Shown: positions 29,240 to 39,295 of the stretch, in pieces | How the letters are laid out: every line of letters begins with the position of its first letter | Numbering within the stretch: position 1 is the first letter of the stretch | From: Salinispora vitiensis | Lineage (GTDB): Bacteria > Actinomycetota > Actinomycetes > Mycobacteriales > Micromonosporaceae | Length of the DNA stretch: 64,000 bases | NCBI RefSeq assembly: GCF_000378825.1 | Contig: NZ_KB900388.1 | Location: 6,536-70,535, forward strand | Reading direction: 5' to 3' | Notes under the pieces: generated by a model | What the model was told of the DNA's origin: nothing | The model's input: only the letters and a program-made list of their open reading frames with translations | Database searches by the model: none | Translations under genes and position numbers: made by a program

Positions 29240-29245
29240 TAGACT
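29240..29245 (+). promoter_or_regulatory. Leaderless promoter -10 (TAGACT)
   Basis: TAGACT followed by 9 bases and GTG 29255; no ribosome-binding site. Identical hexamer to that of dxs. Confidence 0.55.
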
Positions 29246-29254
29246 CCGCCGACT

Positions 29255-31171
29255 GTGACGTCTGCTGACACCCGCGCCGACCCCGCCGCCGTGACTCCGT
29301 CGGAGCCGGTCGATCTCAACAGCGCGGGTGTGTTCCCCCTGAACGGTGCCGCGGCGGGGGGCCGGAAGCCGAAGCCCGACCCACCGGCTGCGGCCCCGGG
29401 TCGTCGTCGGCTTCGGCTGCCGTCGTTGACGGCTCGACGGCAGCATCTGGTGGTGGTCGGCGGGTTTCTGCTCGCGGCGTTCTGGGTGACCAGCCAACTC
29501 TGGATCAACCCGGCCGGCCGGGTGGCCGCGCTCTACAGCAGTGACCCGGCGCAGGTGCAGTTTTTCCTGGCGCACTCGGTGCGGGTGGTGCTCCACGGGG
29601 AGTTCCCGTTCTTCACCGAACAGTTCAACTACCCCGACGGGGTCAACCTGATGGCCAACACGGCCATCCTCGCGCTGGGCATCCCGATGGTGCCGGTGAC
29701 GCTCCTCTTCGGCCCGGCGGTGACCTTTGTGCTGTTGGTCACCCTCGGGCTCGCCGGCACCGCGACCGCCTGGTACGTGGTGCTCCGCCGGCACCTCGTT
29801 CGCAGTCGACTGGCGGCGGCCGTCGGCGGATGGTTCTGCGGGTTCTCCCCGGCGATGCTGTCGCACGCCAACTGGCACCCCAACATCATCAGTCAGTTCC
29901 TGCTGCCGTTCATCGTGTGGCGGGTGCTCGCCATCACCCGGTCCCAGCGTCCGTACCGCGACGGCCTGCTGCTCGCCCTGCTGGTGACCGTGCAGGCGTT
30001 CATCAACGAGGAGATCCTGCTCTTCACCGCGATGGCGTGCGGGGTCTTTCTCGCCGCCGTGCTGGTGCAGCGGCCCCGGCTGTGGTGGGCGGCGTGGCGG
30101 CCCCTGGCGAAGGCCCTCGCCACCTGTACGGCGGTGGCGGGCGCGCTGCTGGCGTACCCGCTCTACGTGCAGTTCGCCGGGCCGATGGCGTACCACGGGC
30201 TGAGTGACGCGGTCCGGGACTACGGCAACGACATCGCCGCGTTCGTCGCCCCGGGCTCTCCCACCCTGGGTGGGGATGACGCGGCCAACACCGGCCTCGC
30301 CCCGAACTACTCGGAGGAGAACGCCTTCTTCGGCTGGAGCCTGTCCCTGATCGCCGTCGGCATCGTCCTGTGGCTGCGCCACGAGGTGGTCGTGCGGGCC
30401 CTCGCGGCGACCGGGATCTTCTTCGCGGTGCTCTCCCTCGGCGAGCGGATCTCGTGGTGGGACCAGGAGATCGGGGTCGGGCCGTGGGAGTGGCTGGTCC
30501 GGCTGCCGCTGCTGGACGCGGTGGTGCCGACCCGGTTCGGGCTGATTACCACTGTCACCGTCGGGCTGTTGCTGACGCTCGCGGTGGACCGGTCCCGGAA
30601 GCTGCCGCTGCCCCGCCGTACCCTGCGGCTGCGCACCGCCGCCGGGCTGGCGCTGGCGTTGTTGCCGATCGCGCCCATGCCGCTGGCGGTGACCTCCCGA
30701 CCGCCGGTGCCAGAGTTCATCACCGCCGACCGGTGGCGCGGCTACGTCGCGGCGGACCAGACGCTGGTGCCCATTCCGGTGCCGAGCATGGGTAACACCC
30801 ACGGCATGCGTTGGGCCGCCGCCGCCAACCTCGACTTCAAGATTCCCGGTGGCTACTTCCTGGCGCCGCGCAACGCCAACACCGGCGACCCAGGTCGGTT
30901 CGGTGGCCGCCCCAGCGGGCTCGGGGAGCTACTCAGCGAGGTCGTCAGCACCGGACGTACGCTGCAACTCGACGACCGGCAGCAGCGGCGGGCCCTGGAC
31001 GACCTGCGGCACTGGCGGGCCGCGATCCTGGTCCTACCGGTCGACCAGCACCACGCGGAGCCGCTGCGGTTGACCGTCGAGCAACTGGTCGGCCCGGGCA
31101 CGCGTGAACTGGACGTGTGGATGTGGGACGTCCGCGCCCTGACGGACCCGGCGCCGGCCGTCGAGCACTAG
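29255..31171 (+). CDS. Polytopic membrane protein, GT-C glycosyltransferase-like (paralogue A)
   Basis: A 638-residue integral membrane protein with a Pro-rich cytosolic N-terminus, a first helix at about residues 65-83, a loop with SSDPAQVQFFLAHS and FNYPDGVNLMANTAILALG, roughly ten further helices and a soluble C-terminal domain (ITADRWRGYV onward). The topology and an acidic residue in the first outside loop are those of GT-C lipid-linked glycosyltransferases, but no exact family was recognised. The gene at 32290-34167 encodes a clear paralogue: DPAQVQFFLAH aligns with DHSWFEWLFAH, FINEEILLFTA with FINEEMLLLTA. GTG 29255 is leaderless. Confidence 0.8.
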   Translation: MTSADTRADPAAVTPSEPVDLNSAGVFPLNGAAAGGRKPKPDPPAAAPGRRRLRLPSLTARRQHLVVVGGFLLAAFWVTSQLWINPAGRVAALYSSDPAQVQFFLAHSVRVVLHGEFPFFTEQFNYPDGVNLMANTAILALGIPMVPVTLLFGPAVTFVLLVTLGLAGTATAWYVVLRRHLVRSRLAAAVGGWFCGFSPAMLSHANWHPNIISQFLLPFIVWRVLAITRSQRPYRDGLLLALLVTVQAFINEEILLFTAMACGVFLAAVLVQRPRLWWAAWRPLAKALATCTAVAGALLAYPLYVQFAGPMAYHGLSDAVRDYGNDIAAFVAPGSPTLGGDDAANTGLAPNYSEENAFFGWSLSLIAVGIVLWLRHEVVVRALAATGIFFAVLSLGERISWWDQEIGVGPWEWLVRLPLLDAVVPTRFGLITTVTVGLLLTLAVDRSRKLPLPRRTLRLRTAAGLALALLPIAPMPLAVTSRPPVPEFITADRWRGYVAADQTLVPIPVPSMGNTHGMRWAAAANLDFKIPGGYFLAPRNANTGDPGRFGGRPSGLGELLSEVVSTGRTLQLDDRQQRRALDDLRHWRAAILVLPVDQHHAEPLRLTVEQLVGPGTRELDVWMWDVRALTDPAPAVEH

Positions 31172-31360
31172 AGCTCTGTTAGGTCCGTGAATCGCTGGGG
31201 CGATCGCGGTTCCGGCCCCGCCTGTTATCGGCGTTACGTGTGTTTACCTCGATCAACGCCCACTCTCCCTTTGAGATCGTCTCATTGCGGAGGGTGGGTT
31301 GGTTGCTAAGGTGATTTTCGGAAGAGCGCAGTCCCGGTCCGGATTCCAGGGGACGATGGG

Positions 31361-32293
31361 ATGGATGATCAGCTGGCTGGTGATCCCCCCGCGCCGGTCA
31401 CCGGTGCTGGGCTCGCGGTATCGCGGATCTTGAGGTCCGGTGAGCGGAGGCACGCGGTGCCAGTGCTGCTCCACCTCTACTCTGCTTCGAAGTTGATATT
31501 CCATTCCTGGGTGCTGGCGATGCGTCGTTCCTTTGCCAGAGACGAGAGCGGACGGCGAGTGTTCGAGTACCTGAAAGCCGTCACTGAGCGCACGAGGAAG
31601 TCAGTGCCCAATTCGCAGATTGAGGAGCTTGTCACGCTGGCATTCGAAGGTTCTCGCCGGGCAAGCTGGGCTGCACAGTTGCACCTTGTGGATGTTCTTT
31701 ATGATTTGGTGCAAAAGGAATTTTCAAGTGATGCGCAGTGTATGGAGCTGGTGCGCGCAGCCGAAATCCGGACCGACAGGCGAGCTCGTCGCCGGTGGCC
31801 GCTGCGCCCTCGTCGAGTAGGTCTCGTGCCTACGACGGGGCTCCGGTCGCTTATGGGGCAGAAGCTCAAGGCGCACTCGGCTGGTTCGCGAGAGCTACTG
31901 GAAGCGCTGCCGGACGAAGAGTCAGATAGCGCGGTGGTCGAAGTTGTCGATCGTGTGGTGGTGGCCTTGCTTGAGGAACGCTTCCCGCAACCTCCGTCAC
32001 CAGAGCGTCTTAGCGGGTTGGCCGATCGGGTGGCAAGAATTTCCCAGGACATTCGACTCGACAAGCTGCTTGCGGAAGAAGTGATTCGGGACGTTCTTGT
32101 GGCTCGAGCAGACGGCGTCATCGATGCGCCGGACGGCCTTGTGGTGCATGCGAAGATTGCTACCTTTGTGCAGGTGGTGGAGGACCTGGGAATGTACCCG
32201 TGGGAGGTTGATCGGGTGATCGGTGCAGCCGAACGCGCGGCCGAGGACGCTGGTGTGCGTCTCACCAAGCGCTTCGATGGTTTAGGGCCTTAG
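31361..32293 (+). CDS. Orphan hypothetical protein, lower GC than neighbours
   Basis: A 310-residue soluble, mostly helical protein of no recognised family. Sequence features: LRSGERRHAVPVLLHLYSAS near the start, a basic patch RRARRRWPLRPRR around residue 140, and VARADGVIDAPDGLVVHAKI near the C-terminus. Codon use is more AT-rich than the flanks (TTT, TTG and AAA codons frequent between 31490 and 31740), which suggests transfer. ATG at 31361 is chosen, but ribosome-binding evidence is weak and GTG 31457 is possible. It sits between two convergently placed membrane paralogues, and its stop overlaps that of paralogue B by 3-4 bp. Confidence 0.65.
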   Translation: MDDQLAGDPPAPVTGAGLAVSRILRSGERRHAVPVLLHLYSASKLIFHSWVLAMRRSFARDESGRRVFEYLKAVTERTRKSVPNSQIEELVTLAFEGSRRASWAAQLHLVDVLYDLVQKEFSSDAQCMELVRAAEIRTDRRARRRWPLRPRRVGLVPTTGLRSLMGQKLKAHSAGSRELLEALPDEESDSAVVEVVDRVVVALLEERFPQPPSPERLSGLADRVARISQDIRLDKLLAEEVIRDVLVARADGVIDAPDGLVVHAKIATFVQVVEDLGMYPWEVDRVIGAAERAAEDAGVRLTKRFDGLGP

Positions 32294-34167
32294 CCGACCA
32301 GGGGACGGACGTCCCAGAGCCAGACGTCGTCCACCCGCTGCGGTGTGCCGAGCAGCGACGTCATCAGGTCGCGCAGCACCGCCTCCTGGGGATGGGCGCC
32401 GAGCACCACCACCGAGGCCTGCCAGTACCGCAGGTCCTCGACCGCCTGCCGCCGCTCGACGTCGGTGATGTCGGGCGCGGCGTTCTTGCCCATCGTGGAG
32501 TAGATGAGTCGGGTCGTCGGCCGGTTCGCCGCCCCGAAGATCCCCTCCCCCTCCTCGTTGGGACCGATGAAGTACCCGCCGGGAACGGGGAAGGCGTGCT
32601 GGGCCAGCGCACTCCAGCGCAGCGTGGAGAGGCCGTGCACGTTGCTCGGGATCGGCACCGGGACCAGGGTGCGCCCCTCGGGCACGTACGGCCGCCAGCC
32701 CTCGGCGGTGATGAAGTGCGGTGGGGGCGCCACCGACTCCACCGGCAGCGGTCGGGGGATCAGCGGCAACAGCGCCAGCGTGATGGCCGCGTAGCCGACC
32801 GGGCGTCGCCACCGCAGCAGGAATCGCAGCGGGCGGCCGGAGCGCCGCATGGGCGCCGGTGGCTGGCCGGAGCGCTGCGCGGGTACCGGTGGCCGGCCGG
32901 TCCGGGAGACGGCGTCCCATGCGACGGCGAGCAGGACCCCGATCGCGGCTGCCACGACCAGACTCAGCCGGGTCGGCATCATCATCTCGACCAGCGGCAG
33001 CTCCTCCGAAACGTACGACCATGGGCCGTCGGTGTCGGTCTCGGCGCCGTCGAAGCGGATCGTCGGGCCGAGGGAGGCCACCGTGAACACCACCGTCAGC
33101 ACCGCCAGGATGCGCGCCGTCAGGCTGCGGCGGACCAGTAGCAGGAGGGCCAGCACCGCCAGGATCACCAGCGGCCAGCCGAACCAGCTGTTCTGCTCGG
33201 TCAAGCCGAGCGTCTGCTCCACCGCCGGGTCCCCGGCCAGGGTGTCCCGGGGGAAGGTGACATAGGCCTTCAGGTCCTCGCCCCAGCTGTGGAAGATGCC
33301 GCCCTGCAGGCCGCGGTAGGACTGCGGACCGTTGAACTGGAACCAGATCGGGTACGCGGTGAGCAGCAGCGCCAGGCCACCGCCGGTGCCGAGGGCGGCG
33401 GCGAAGGTGCCGGCCTGTCGCCAGGCGGCCCTCGGCCGCAGCACCGCGTACGTGGCGACGACGACGAGGCAGGCCAGCGCCGTGAGCAGCAGCATCTCCT
33501 CGTTGATGAAGATCTGGTACGCCACCAGCAGGCCGAGCAGGATGCCGTTGCGCCGCCACCGGCCGGGCTCGCCGAGCCGCAGCACGCGGAGCACGATCAG
33601 CGGGAGCAGGAAGTTGGAGACGAAGTTGGGCTGGCCGTTGGCGTGGTGCACGACGCCGGGTGCGAAGCCCAGGAACGCGCCGCCGACGAACGCGGCGGCC
33701 CGGGAGCGCACCAGGTGCCGGGAGAGCACCCAGTAGGAGGTGCCGGCGGTGGCGGCCAGCGCGCCGCCGAGGTAGAGCACGTACATCACCTGGGGGCCGA
33801 CCAGCGCGGTCAACGGCGCCAGCGGCAGGGTCACCCCGAGCAGTGAGGTGTTCGCCATCATGTTCACCCCGGTCGGGGCGTTCTGCCGGGTGGTGAAGAG
33901 CGGGTTCTCCAGGTGGAACACCGAGTACGCCCCGTGTGCGAAGAGCCACTCGAACCAGCTGTGGTCGGTCGGCAGGTGGGCGGAGACCCGGTTGGGTATG
34001 TCGCCCCAGTGGTTGAGGCAGACCAGTACGCCGAGGGCCAGGTAGACGCCGAGGGCCAGGACGTCGGCGCGGGCGGGACGCCAGCGGGAGCGCCGGGTCG
34101 GCACTTCCGCCGCAGCGGATGCGGGGGTGCTGGTCTGTGGCACGGAGTCAACCATCGGCGCGGGCAC
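32290..34167 (-). CDS. Polytopic membrane protein, GT-C glycosyltransferase-like (paralogue B)
   Basis: A 625-residue integral membrane protein paralogous to the product at 29255-31171. First outside loop: PTDHSWFEWLFAHGAYSVF and NAPTGVNMMANTSLLG; middle: HHANGQPNFVSNFLLPLIV and FINEEMLLLTAL; soluble C-terminal domain from about residue 480 (HFITAEGWRPYV, GGYFIGPNEEG). GTG at 34167 is preceded by TACGAT and 8 bases, indicating a leaderless start; ATG 34155 is the alternative. An Arg-rich insert around residues 415-450 is absent from paralogue A. Function likely the same class; substrate unknown. Confidence 0.8.
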   Translation of the reverse strand: MPAPMVDSVPQTSTPASAAAEVPTRRSRWRPARADVLALGVYLALGVLVCLNHWGDIPNRVSAHLPTDHSWFEWLFAHGAYSVFHLENPLFTTRQNAPTGVNMMANTSLLGVTLPLAPLTALVGPQVMYVLYLGGALAATAGTSYWVLSRHLVRSRAAAFVGGAFLGFAPGVVHHANGQPNFVSNFLLPLIVLRVLRLGEPGRWRRNGILLGLLVAYQIFINEEMLLLTALACLVVVATYAVLRPRAAWRQAGTFAAALGTGGGLALLLTAYPIWFQFNGPQSYRGLQGGIFHSWGEDLKAYVTFPRDTLAGDPAVEQTLGLTEQNSWFGWPLVILAVLALLLLVRRSLTARILAVLTVVFTVASLGPTIRFDGAETDTDGPWSYVSEELPLVEMMMPTRLSLVVAAAIGVLLAVAWDAVSRTGRPPVPAQRSGQPPAPMRRSGRPLRFLLRWRRPVGYAAITLALLPLIPRPLPVESVAPPPHFITAEGWRPYVPEGRTLVPVPIPSNVHGLSTLRWSALAQHAFPVPGGYFIGPNEEGEGIFGAANRPTTRLIYSTMGKNAAPDITDVERRQAVEDLRYWQASVVVLGAHPQEAVLRDLMTSLLGTPQRVDDVWLWDVRPLVG

Positions 34168-34175
34168 GACGCGCC

Positions 34176-34181
34176 ATCGTA
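34176..34181 (-). promoter_or_regulatory. Leaderless promoter -10 (TACGAT) of paralogue B
   Basis: TACGAT on the minus strand, 8 bases before GTG 34167. No Shine-Dalgarno sequence between. Confidence 0.55.
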
Positions 34182-34357
34182 CAGGCGGCCGCGGCTGGAG
34201 CTGCCGGCCCCGGTCACTCTCGGTTGCCCGCTGTCCCGTCCGCGGCCGTGGCCTGGCCTGAGCCGGGTGCCGGGCTGCTTCGCCACCGGTCGCGCACCGG
34301 GTCGTCGCTGGCGGTGAAGCACTAGGTTGTCGGGGAGTCAGGCGCGAGGAGGCTGGG

Positions 34358-35026
34358 ATGCGGGTACTGGTTGTCGAGGACGAACGCCACCTCGCCGATG
34401 CGATCACGCGGGGGTTGCGCAAGCGCGGCATGGCGGTGGATGTCGCGTACGACGGTGACAGCGGGCACGAGATGGCCTTTGTCACCCGGTACGACGTGGT
34501 GGTGCTCGACCGGGACCTGCCCGGCGTACCCGGTGATCAGATCTGTGCCGAGTTGGCCGCCTCCGGCACCCTGACCCGGGTGCTGATGTTGACCGCCAGC
34601 GGGACGGTCGCTGACCGGGTCGAGGGGCTGCAACTGGGCGCGGACGACTACCTGCCGAAGCCGTTCGCCTTCGACGAGTTGGTCGCCCGGGTGCAGGCGT
34701 TGGGCCGCCGCGCCACCCCGGCCGCTCCGCCGGTGCTGGCGGTGGCCGACCTGGTGCTCGACCCGGCTCGGCGGACGGCCACCCGGGCCGACCTGCCGGT
34801 GGATCTGACCAACAAGGAGTTCGGCGTGCTGCACGAACTGGTCAAGGCCGGCGGCGCGGTGGTCTCCAGCGAGGAGTTGCTGGAACGGGTCTGGGACGCC
34901 AACACCGACCCGTTCACGACCATCGTCCGGGTCACCGTGCGCACGCTGCGCCGGAAGCTCGGCGAACCACCGCTGATCGAGACCGTGGTCGGCGCCGGCT
35001 ACCGGGTGACGGGGGCGCCGGCGTGA
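34358..35026 (+). CDS. OmpR-family response regulator
   Basis: A 222-residue response regulator. Receiver: VEDE acidic pair at residues 7-8, phospho-acceptor Asp51 in VVLDRDLPGVPGD, Thr/Ser in MLTASG, Lys in YLPKPF. The winged-helix output domain ends TIVRVTVRTLRRKLGEPPLIETVVGAGYRV. ATG at 34358 follows GCGAGGAGG, with a likely -10 TAGGTT at 34323. It overlaps the kinase gene by four bases (GTGA). Target genes unknown; repeats at 36.2 kb are candidates. Confidence 0.94.
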   Translation: MRVLVVEDERHLADAITRGLRKRGMAVDVAYDGDSGHEMAFVTRYDVVVLDRDLPGVPGDQICAELAASGTLTRVLMLTASGTVADRVEGLQLGADDYLPKPFAFDELVARVQALGRRATPAAPPVLAVADLVLDPARRTATRADLPVDLTNKEFGVLHELVKAGGAVVSSEELLERVWDANTDPFTTIVRVTVRTLRRKLGEPPLIETVVGAGYRVTGAPA

Positions 35027-36192
35027 GCGCCGGCCGGGGCATGCGGCCCACCCTGCGCCTGCGGTTGACCCTGCTCAACGGGTTACTGCTATTGGGGGCC
35101 GGGGTGATCCTGGTGCTGCTGGCCTGGCTGCTGGTACGCGATGCGCTGCGTCCCACCGACGAGCTGCTTCCCGGGACGACGGTGGTGCTGGCTGACGGGC
35201 GTTCCTTGGACGCCGCCGAGTGGCAACGGCAGCTGGGCGATACGGCGAGCCGGGAACTGTTGGCCAAGGGGCTGGCGGCGCTGTTGGCGATCAGTGTGGT
35301 CGGGGTGGCCGGTGGCTACCTGGTCGCGGGCCGGGCACTGCGCCCGCTCTACCAGGTCACCGCCACCGCCCGGCGGCTCGGCGAGACCACCCTCGATCAG
35401 CGGATCGGCTACTCGGGTGCGGACGATGAGGTGGCCGAGCTGGCGCAGACCTTCGACGCGATGCTGGACCGGATCGCGGTCGCCTTCGACGCGCAGAAGC
35501 GTTTCGTCGCCAACGCCTCACATGAGCTGCGTACCCCGCTCGCCGTGATGCGTACCGAAATTGACGTGACGCTCAGCGACGACGAGGCGGACACCGCCGA
35601 GTACCGCCGCATGTCCACTGTGGTGCGGGATGCCTCGGAGCGGGCCAACGGCCTAGTGGACGCGCTGTTGGTGCTGGCCCGCAGCGAGGCCCAGGCCGGC
35701 CATCGCCTCGCCCGGCGGACGGAGTGCGATCTGGCCGCCGGCACCGCCAACGCGTTGACGGCGGTACGCCGGGAGGTGGAGCGGATTGGTCTGCGGGTGG
35801 AGACCTCACTGGAGCCGGCGCCGGTGGTCGGCGACCCCGGGCTGCTCGACCGGCTCGCCGGGAACCTGGTCGAGAACGCGGTGCGTTACAACCATCTGCA
35901 TGGCCGGCTCTGGGTGCGGACCGGTTCGGATGGCCGGCGGTCCTGGCTGGTGGTGGGCAACACCGGTTTCGAGGTGGAGCAGGCCGATGTGCCGGGGCTG
36001 TTCGAGCCGTTCCGGCGGGGCGGCCGGGAACGGACCGGTGCCCGCGGCTCCGGTCTGGGGCTCTCCATCGTCCGGGCCGTCTGCGACGCGCACGGGGGCG
36101 TGGTGAAGGCGATCGCGCAGCCGGGCGGTGGCCTAGAGGTGACGGTGACGCTGCCGGCGGCAGATGGGCCGAGTCCCGCCGTCACTCGGTGA
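35023..36192 (+). CDS. Membrane sensor histidine kinase (HisKA)
   Basis: A 389-residue sensor kinase paired with the preceding regulator. Two transmembrane helices (about residues 13-35 and 80-102) flank a short extracytoplasmic loop of about 45 residues; a HAMP domain follows (RALRPLYQVTATARRLGE), then the H-box FVANASHELRTPLAVM, N-box LVENAVRYN and G-box GARGSGLGLSIVRAV. GTG 35023 overlaps the regulator's stop. The small sensor loop resembles CutS/TcrY-type kinases that sense membrane or envelope conditions; signal unknown. Confidence 0.94.
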   Translation: MSAGRGMRPTLRLRLTLLNGLLLLGAGVILVLLAWLLVRDALRPTDELLPGTTVVLADGRSLDAAEWQRQLGDTASRELLAKGLAALLAISVVGVAGGYLVAGRALRPLYQVTATARRLGETTLDQRIGYSGADDEVAELAQTFDAMLDRIAVAFDAQKRFVANASHELRTPLAVMRTEIDVTLSDDEADTAEYRRMSTVVRDASERANGLVDALLVLARSEAQAGHRLARRTECDLAAGTANALTAVRREVERIGLRVETSLEPAPVVGDPGLLDRLAGNLVENAVRYNHLHGRLWVRTGSDGRRSWLVVGNTGFEVEQADVPGLFEPFRRGGRERTGARGSGLGLSIVRAVCDAHGGVVKAIAQPGGGLEVTVTLPAADGPSPAVTR

Positions 36193-37908
<1,716 letters not shown>

Positions 37909-37913
37909 TTCGG

Positions 37914-37942
37914 TTGATCGACTGAGTGGGAACGGGTAGCAA
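37914..37942 (+). promoter_or_regulatory. Promoter of the VOC gene at 37950
   Basis: TTGATC (37914-37919), 17-bp spacer, TAGCAA (37937-37942), then 7 bases to ATG 37950: a sigma-A-like promoter for a leaderless message, starting inside the short gap after rox. Confidence 0.5.
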
Positions 37943-37949
37943 CCCTCCT

Positions 37950-38324
37950 ATGTCGACATCTTTGCGTAACGTCTGTTTCGACGCCGCTGACCCGTACCAG
38001 CTGGCCACCTTCTGGAGCCAGGTCATGGACCAGCCGATCGCCGCCGAGTGCGCGCCGGGCGTGGAAGAGGCGTACCTCGATACGGTTGGCGGGTCGTGCC
38101 TGCATTTCCTGCGGGTACCGGAGAGTAAGGTCGGCAAGAACCGGGTCCATGTCTGCCTCACTCCCGAGCTCACGCGGGACGAGGAGGTCGAACGGGTCAT
38201 GGCGTTGGGCGCGAGGTTCGTCAGCGACCATCGGAACCCGGACGGCACCGGATGGGTGGTGTTGGCCGACCCGGAGGGCAACGAGTTCTGCGTCCTACGC
38301 AGCGACGCCGAGCGGGCCGGCTGA
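37950..38324 (+). CDS. VOC-superfamily (glyoxalase-like) protein
   Basis: A 124-residue vicinal-oxygen-chelate fold protein: LRNVCFDAADPYQLATFWSQVM at the N-terminus and VVLADPEGNEFCVLRS at the C-terminus, the conserved end of a beta-alpha-beta-beta-beta module. The family includes dioxygenases, fosfomycin- and bleomycin-type resistance proteins and binding proteins; no activity can be assigned. ATG at 37950 with its own promoter. Next to rox, so a resistance role is possible but not shown. Confidence 0.85.
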   Translation: MSTSLRNVCFDAADPYQLATFWSQVMDQPIAAECAPGVEEAYLDTVGGSCLHFLRVPESKVGKNRVHVCLTPELTRDEEVERVMALGARFVSDHRNPDGTGWVVLADPEGNEFCVLRSDAERAG

Positions 38325-38438
38325 GGAGAGGTTGGGAAGGTCGTCATTCCCGGTGGGTGAGCGCCAGGTCCACCGGGATGGCGGCACGCTTGGCGTCGGG
38401 GGCCAGGCAGGTCGATGGCAGCGACGTGGTCATCAACT

Positions 38439-38594
38439 CTAGAAACGAAAGGTCACGAGCCACAGCGCCGACCGGACGTTGGACGTCAGATCCGGTAGGA
38501 ACCAGAGGAGCAGGTAGGCGTACAGCGTCAGCAGCGGTAGCAGCACGAGCGCCACGACGATCACGGTCGCGGTGCGGACCCAGGCCCAGCGCAT
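38439..38594 (-). CDS. Small membrane protein (51 residues)
   Basis: A short ORF not usually reported because of its size: starts MRWAWVRTATVIVV, has one or two hydrophobic helices (residues about 9-34, rich in Leu/Val with a central Pro20) and ends WLVTFRF with TAG at 38439. GAAAG lies 10 bases before the ATG. The positive-inside N-terminus and hydrophobic core look selected. It faces away from the VOC gene at 38715. Function unknown; coding status unproven. Confidence 0.45.
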   Translation of the reverse strand: MRWAWVRTATVIVVALVLLPLLTLYAYLLLWFLPDLTSNVRSALWLVTFRF

Positions 38595-38702
38595 GCCGGG
38601 CTTTCTATCGAATCGCGTTCACACCGTCAAGGGCCGGTAGTGGCTGCCCGGATTGGTCCGGCGCCGCCGTGGATTTGCGTTGCAACGTCGCCGCCAGATG
38701 CC

Positions 38703-38708
38703 TACGGT
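38703..38708 (+). promoter_or_regulatory. Leaderless promoter -10 (TACGGT)
   Basis: TACGGT, 6 bases, then ATG 38715; no ribosome-binding site. Confidence 0.45.
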
Positions 38709-38714
38709 GAGCCG

Positions 38715-39149
38715 ATGCCATCGGTCAAGCAGGTCCAGGTAACTTTCGATTGCGCGCAGCCGGAGCGGGTGGCACGGTTCTGGTGCGAGGCGCTGGGATA
38801 CGTCGTGCCGCCGCCCCCTGCGGGCTTCGCCACCTGGGGCGACTTCGAACGTACGTTCCCACCGGAACGGCAGGGTTCGGCGTTCGCCTGCGTCGATCCC
38901 GCTGGTGTGGGGCCGCGGCTGTTCTTCCAGCGCGTTCCGGAGGGGAAGGCGGTGAAGAATCGGCTGCACCTCGACGTGCGGGTCGTAACCGGGCTCGTCG
39001 GTGCCGAGCGGCTGGCCGTCCTCGAGGCCGAGTGCGCCCGGCTGGTCGCGCTCGGCGCGGTGCGGGTGCGACTCCTGCCCGCCGACGGCTACAGCGAGTC
39101 GTGTCTGGTGATGCAGGACGTCGAGGGCAACGAGTTCTGCCTCGACTGA
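38715..39149 (+). CDS. VOC-superfamily protein (glyoxalase-like)
   Basis: A 144-residue VOC-fold protein, distinct from the one at 37950. N-terminus VQVTFDCAQPERVARFWCEALGY, middle RLFFQRVPEGKAVKNRLHLDV and end LVMQDVEGNEFCLD form the paired motif with probable metal ligands His and Glu. The pattern VKNRLHLDV is typical of an actinobacterial glyoxalase-like subgroup. ATG 38715 appears leaderless. Role unknown. Confidence 0.87.
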   Translation: MPSVKQVQVTFDCAQPERVARFWCEALGYVVPPPPAGFATWGDFERTFPPERQGSAFACVDPAGVGPRLFFQRVPEGKAVKNRLHLDVRVVTGLVGAERLAVLEAECARLVALGAVRVRLLPADGYSESCLVMQDVEGNEFCLD

Positions 39150-39283
39150 CGCCCCCGCCGGGTCAGCGTGCGGGACCCGGTTGGAATCGCCCCGGGGTTA
39201 GGGCTGGTAGCCAGGGCCCGTGCCGGTGGGGCGTGGCCTGGGCTTCAAATTGGCCATGTCCCCACCGAGCCGAAGCGTGACAG

Positions 39284-39289
39284 TACCCT
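39284..39289 (+). promoter_or_regulatory. Leaderless promoter -10 (TACCCT)
   Basis: TACCCT, 6 bases, then ATG 39296 of the NarL-type kinase gene. Confidence 0.45.
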
Positions 39290-39295
39290 GATCGC

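Noticed and set aside
38342..38432. 29-codon minus-strand frame between the 51-residue ORF and the VOC gene
   Set aside because: Very short (MTTSLPSTCLAP...), no ribosome-binding site and no conserved pattern; could be a gene remnant but cannot be supported.
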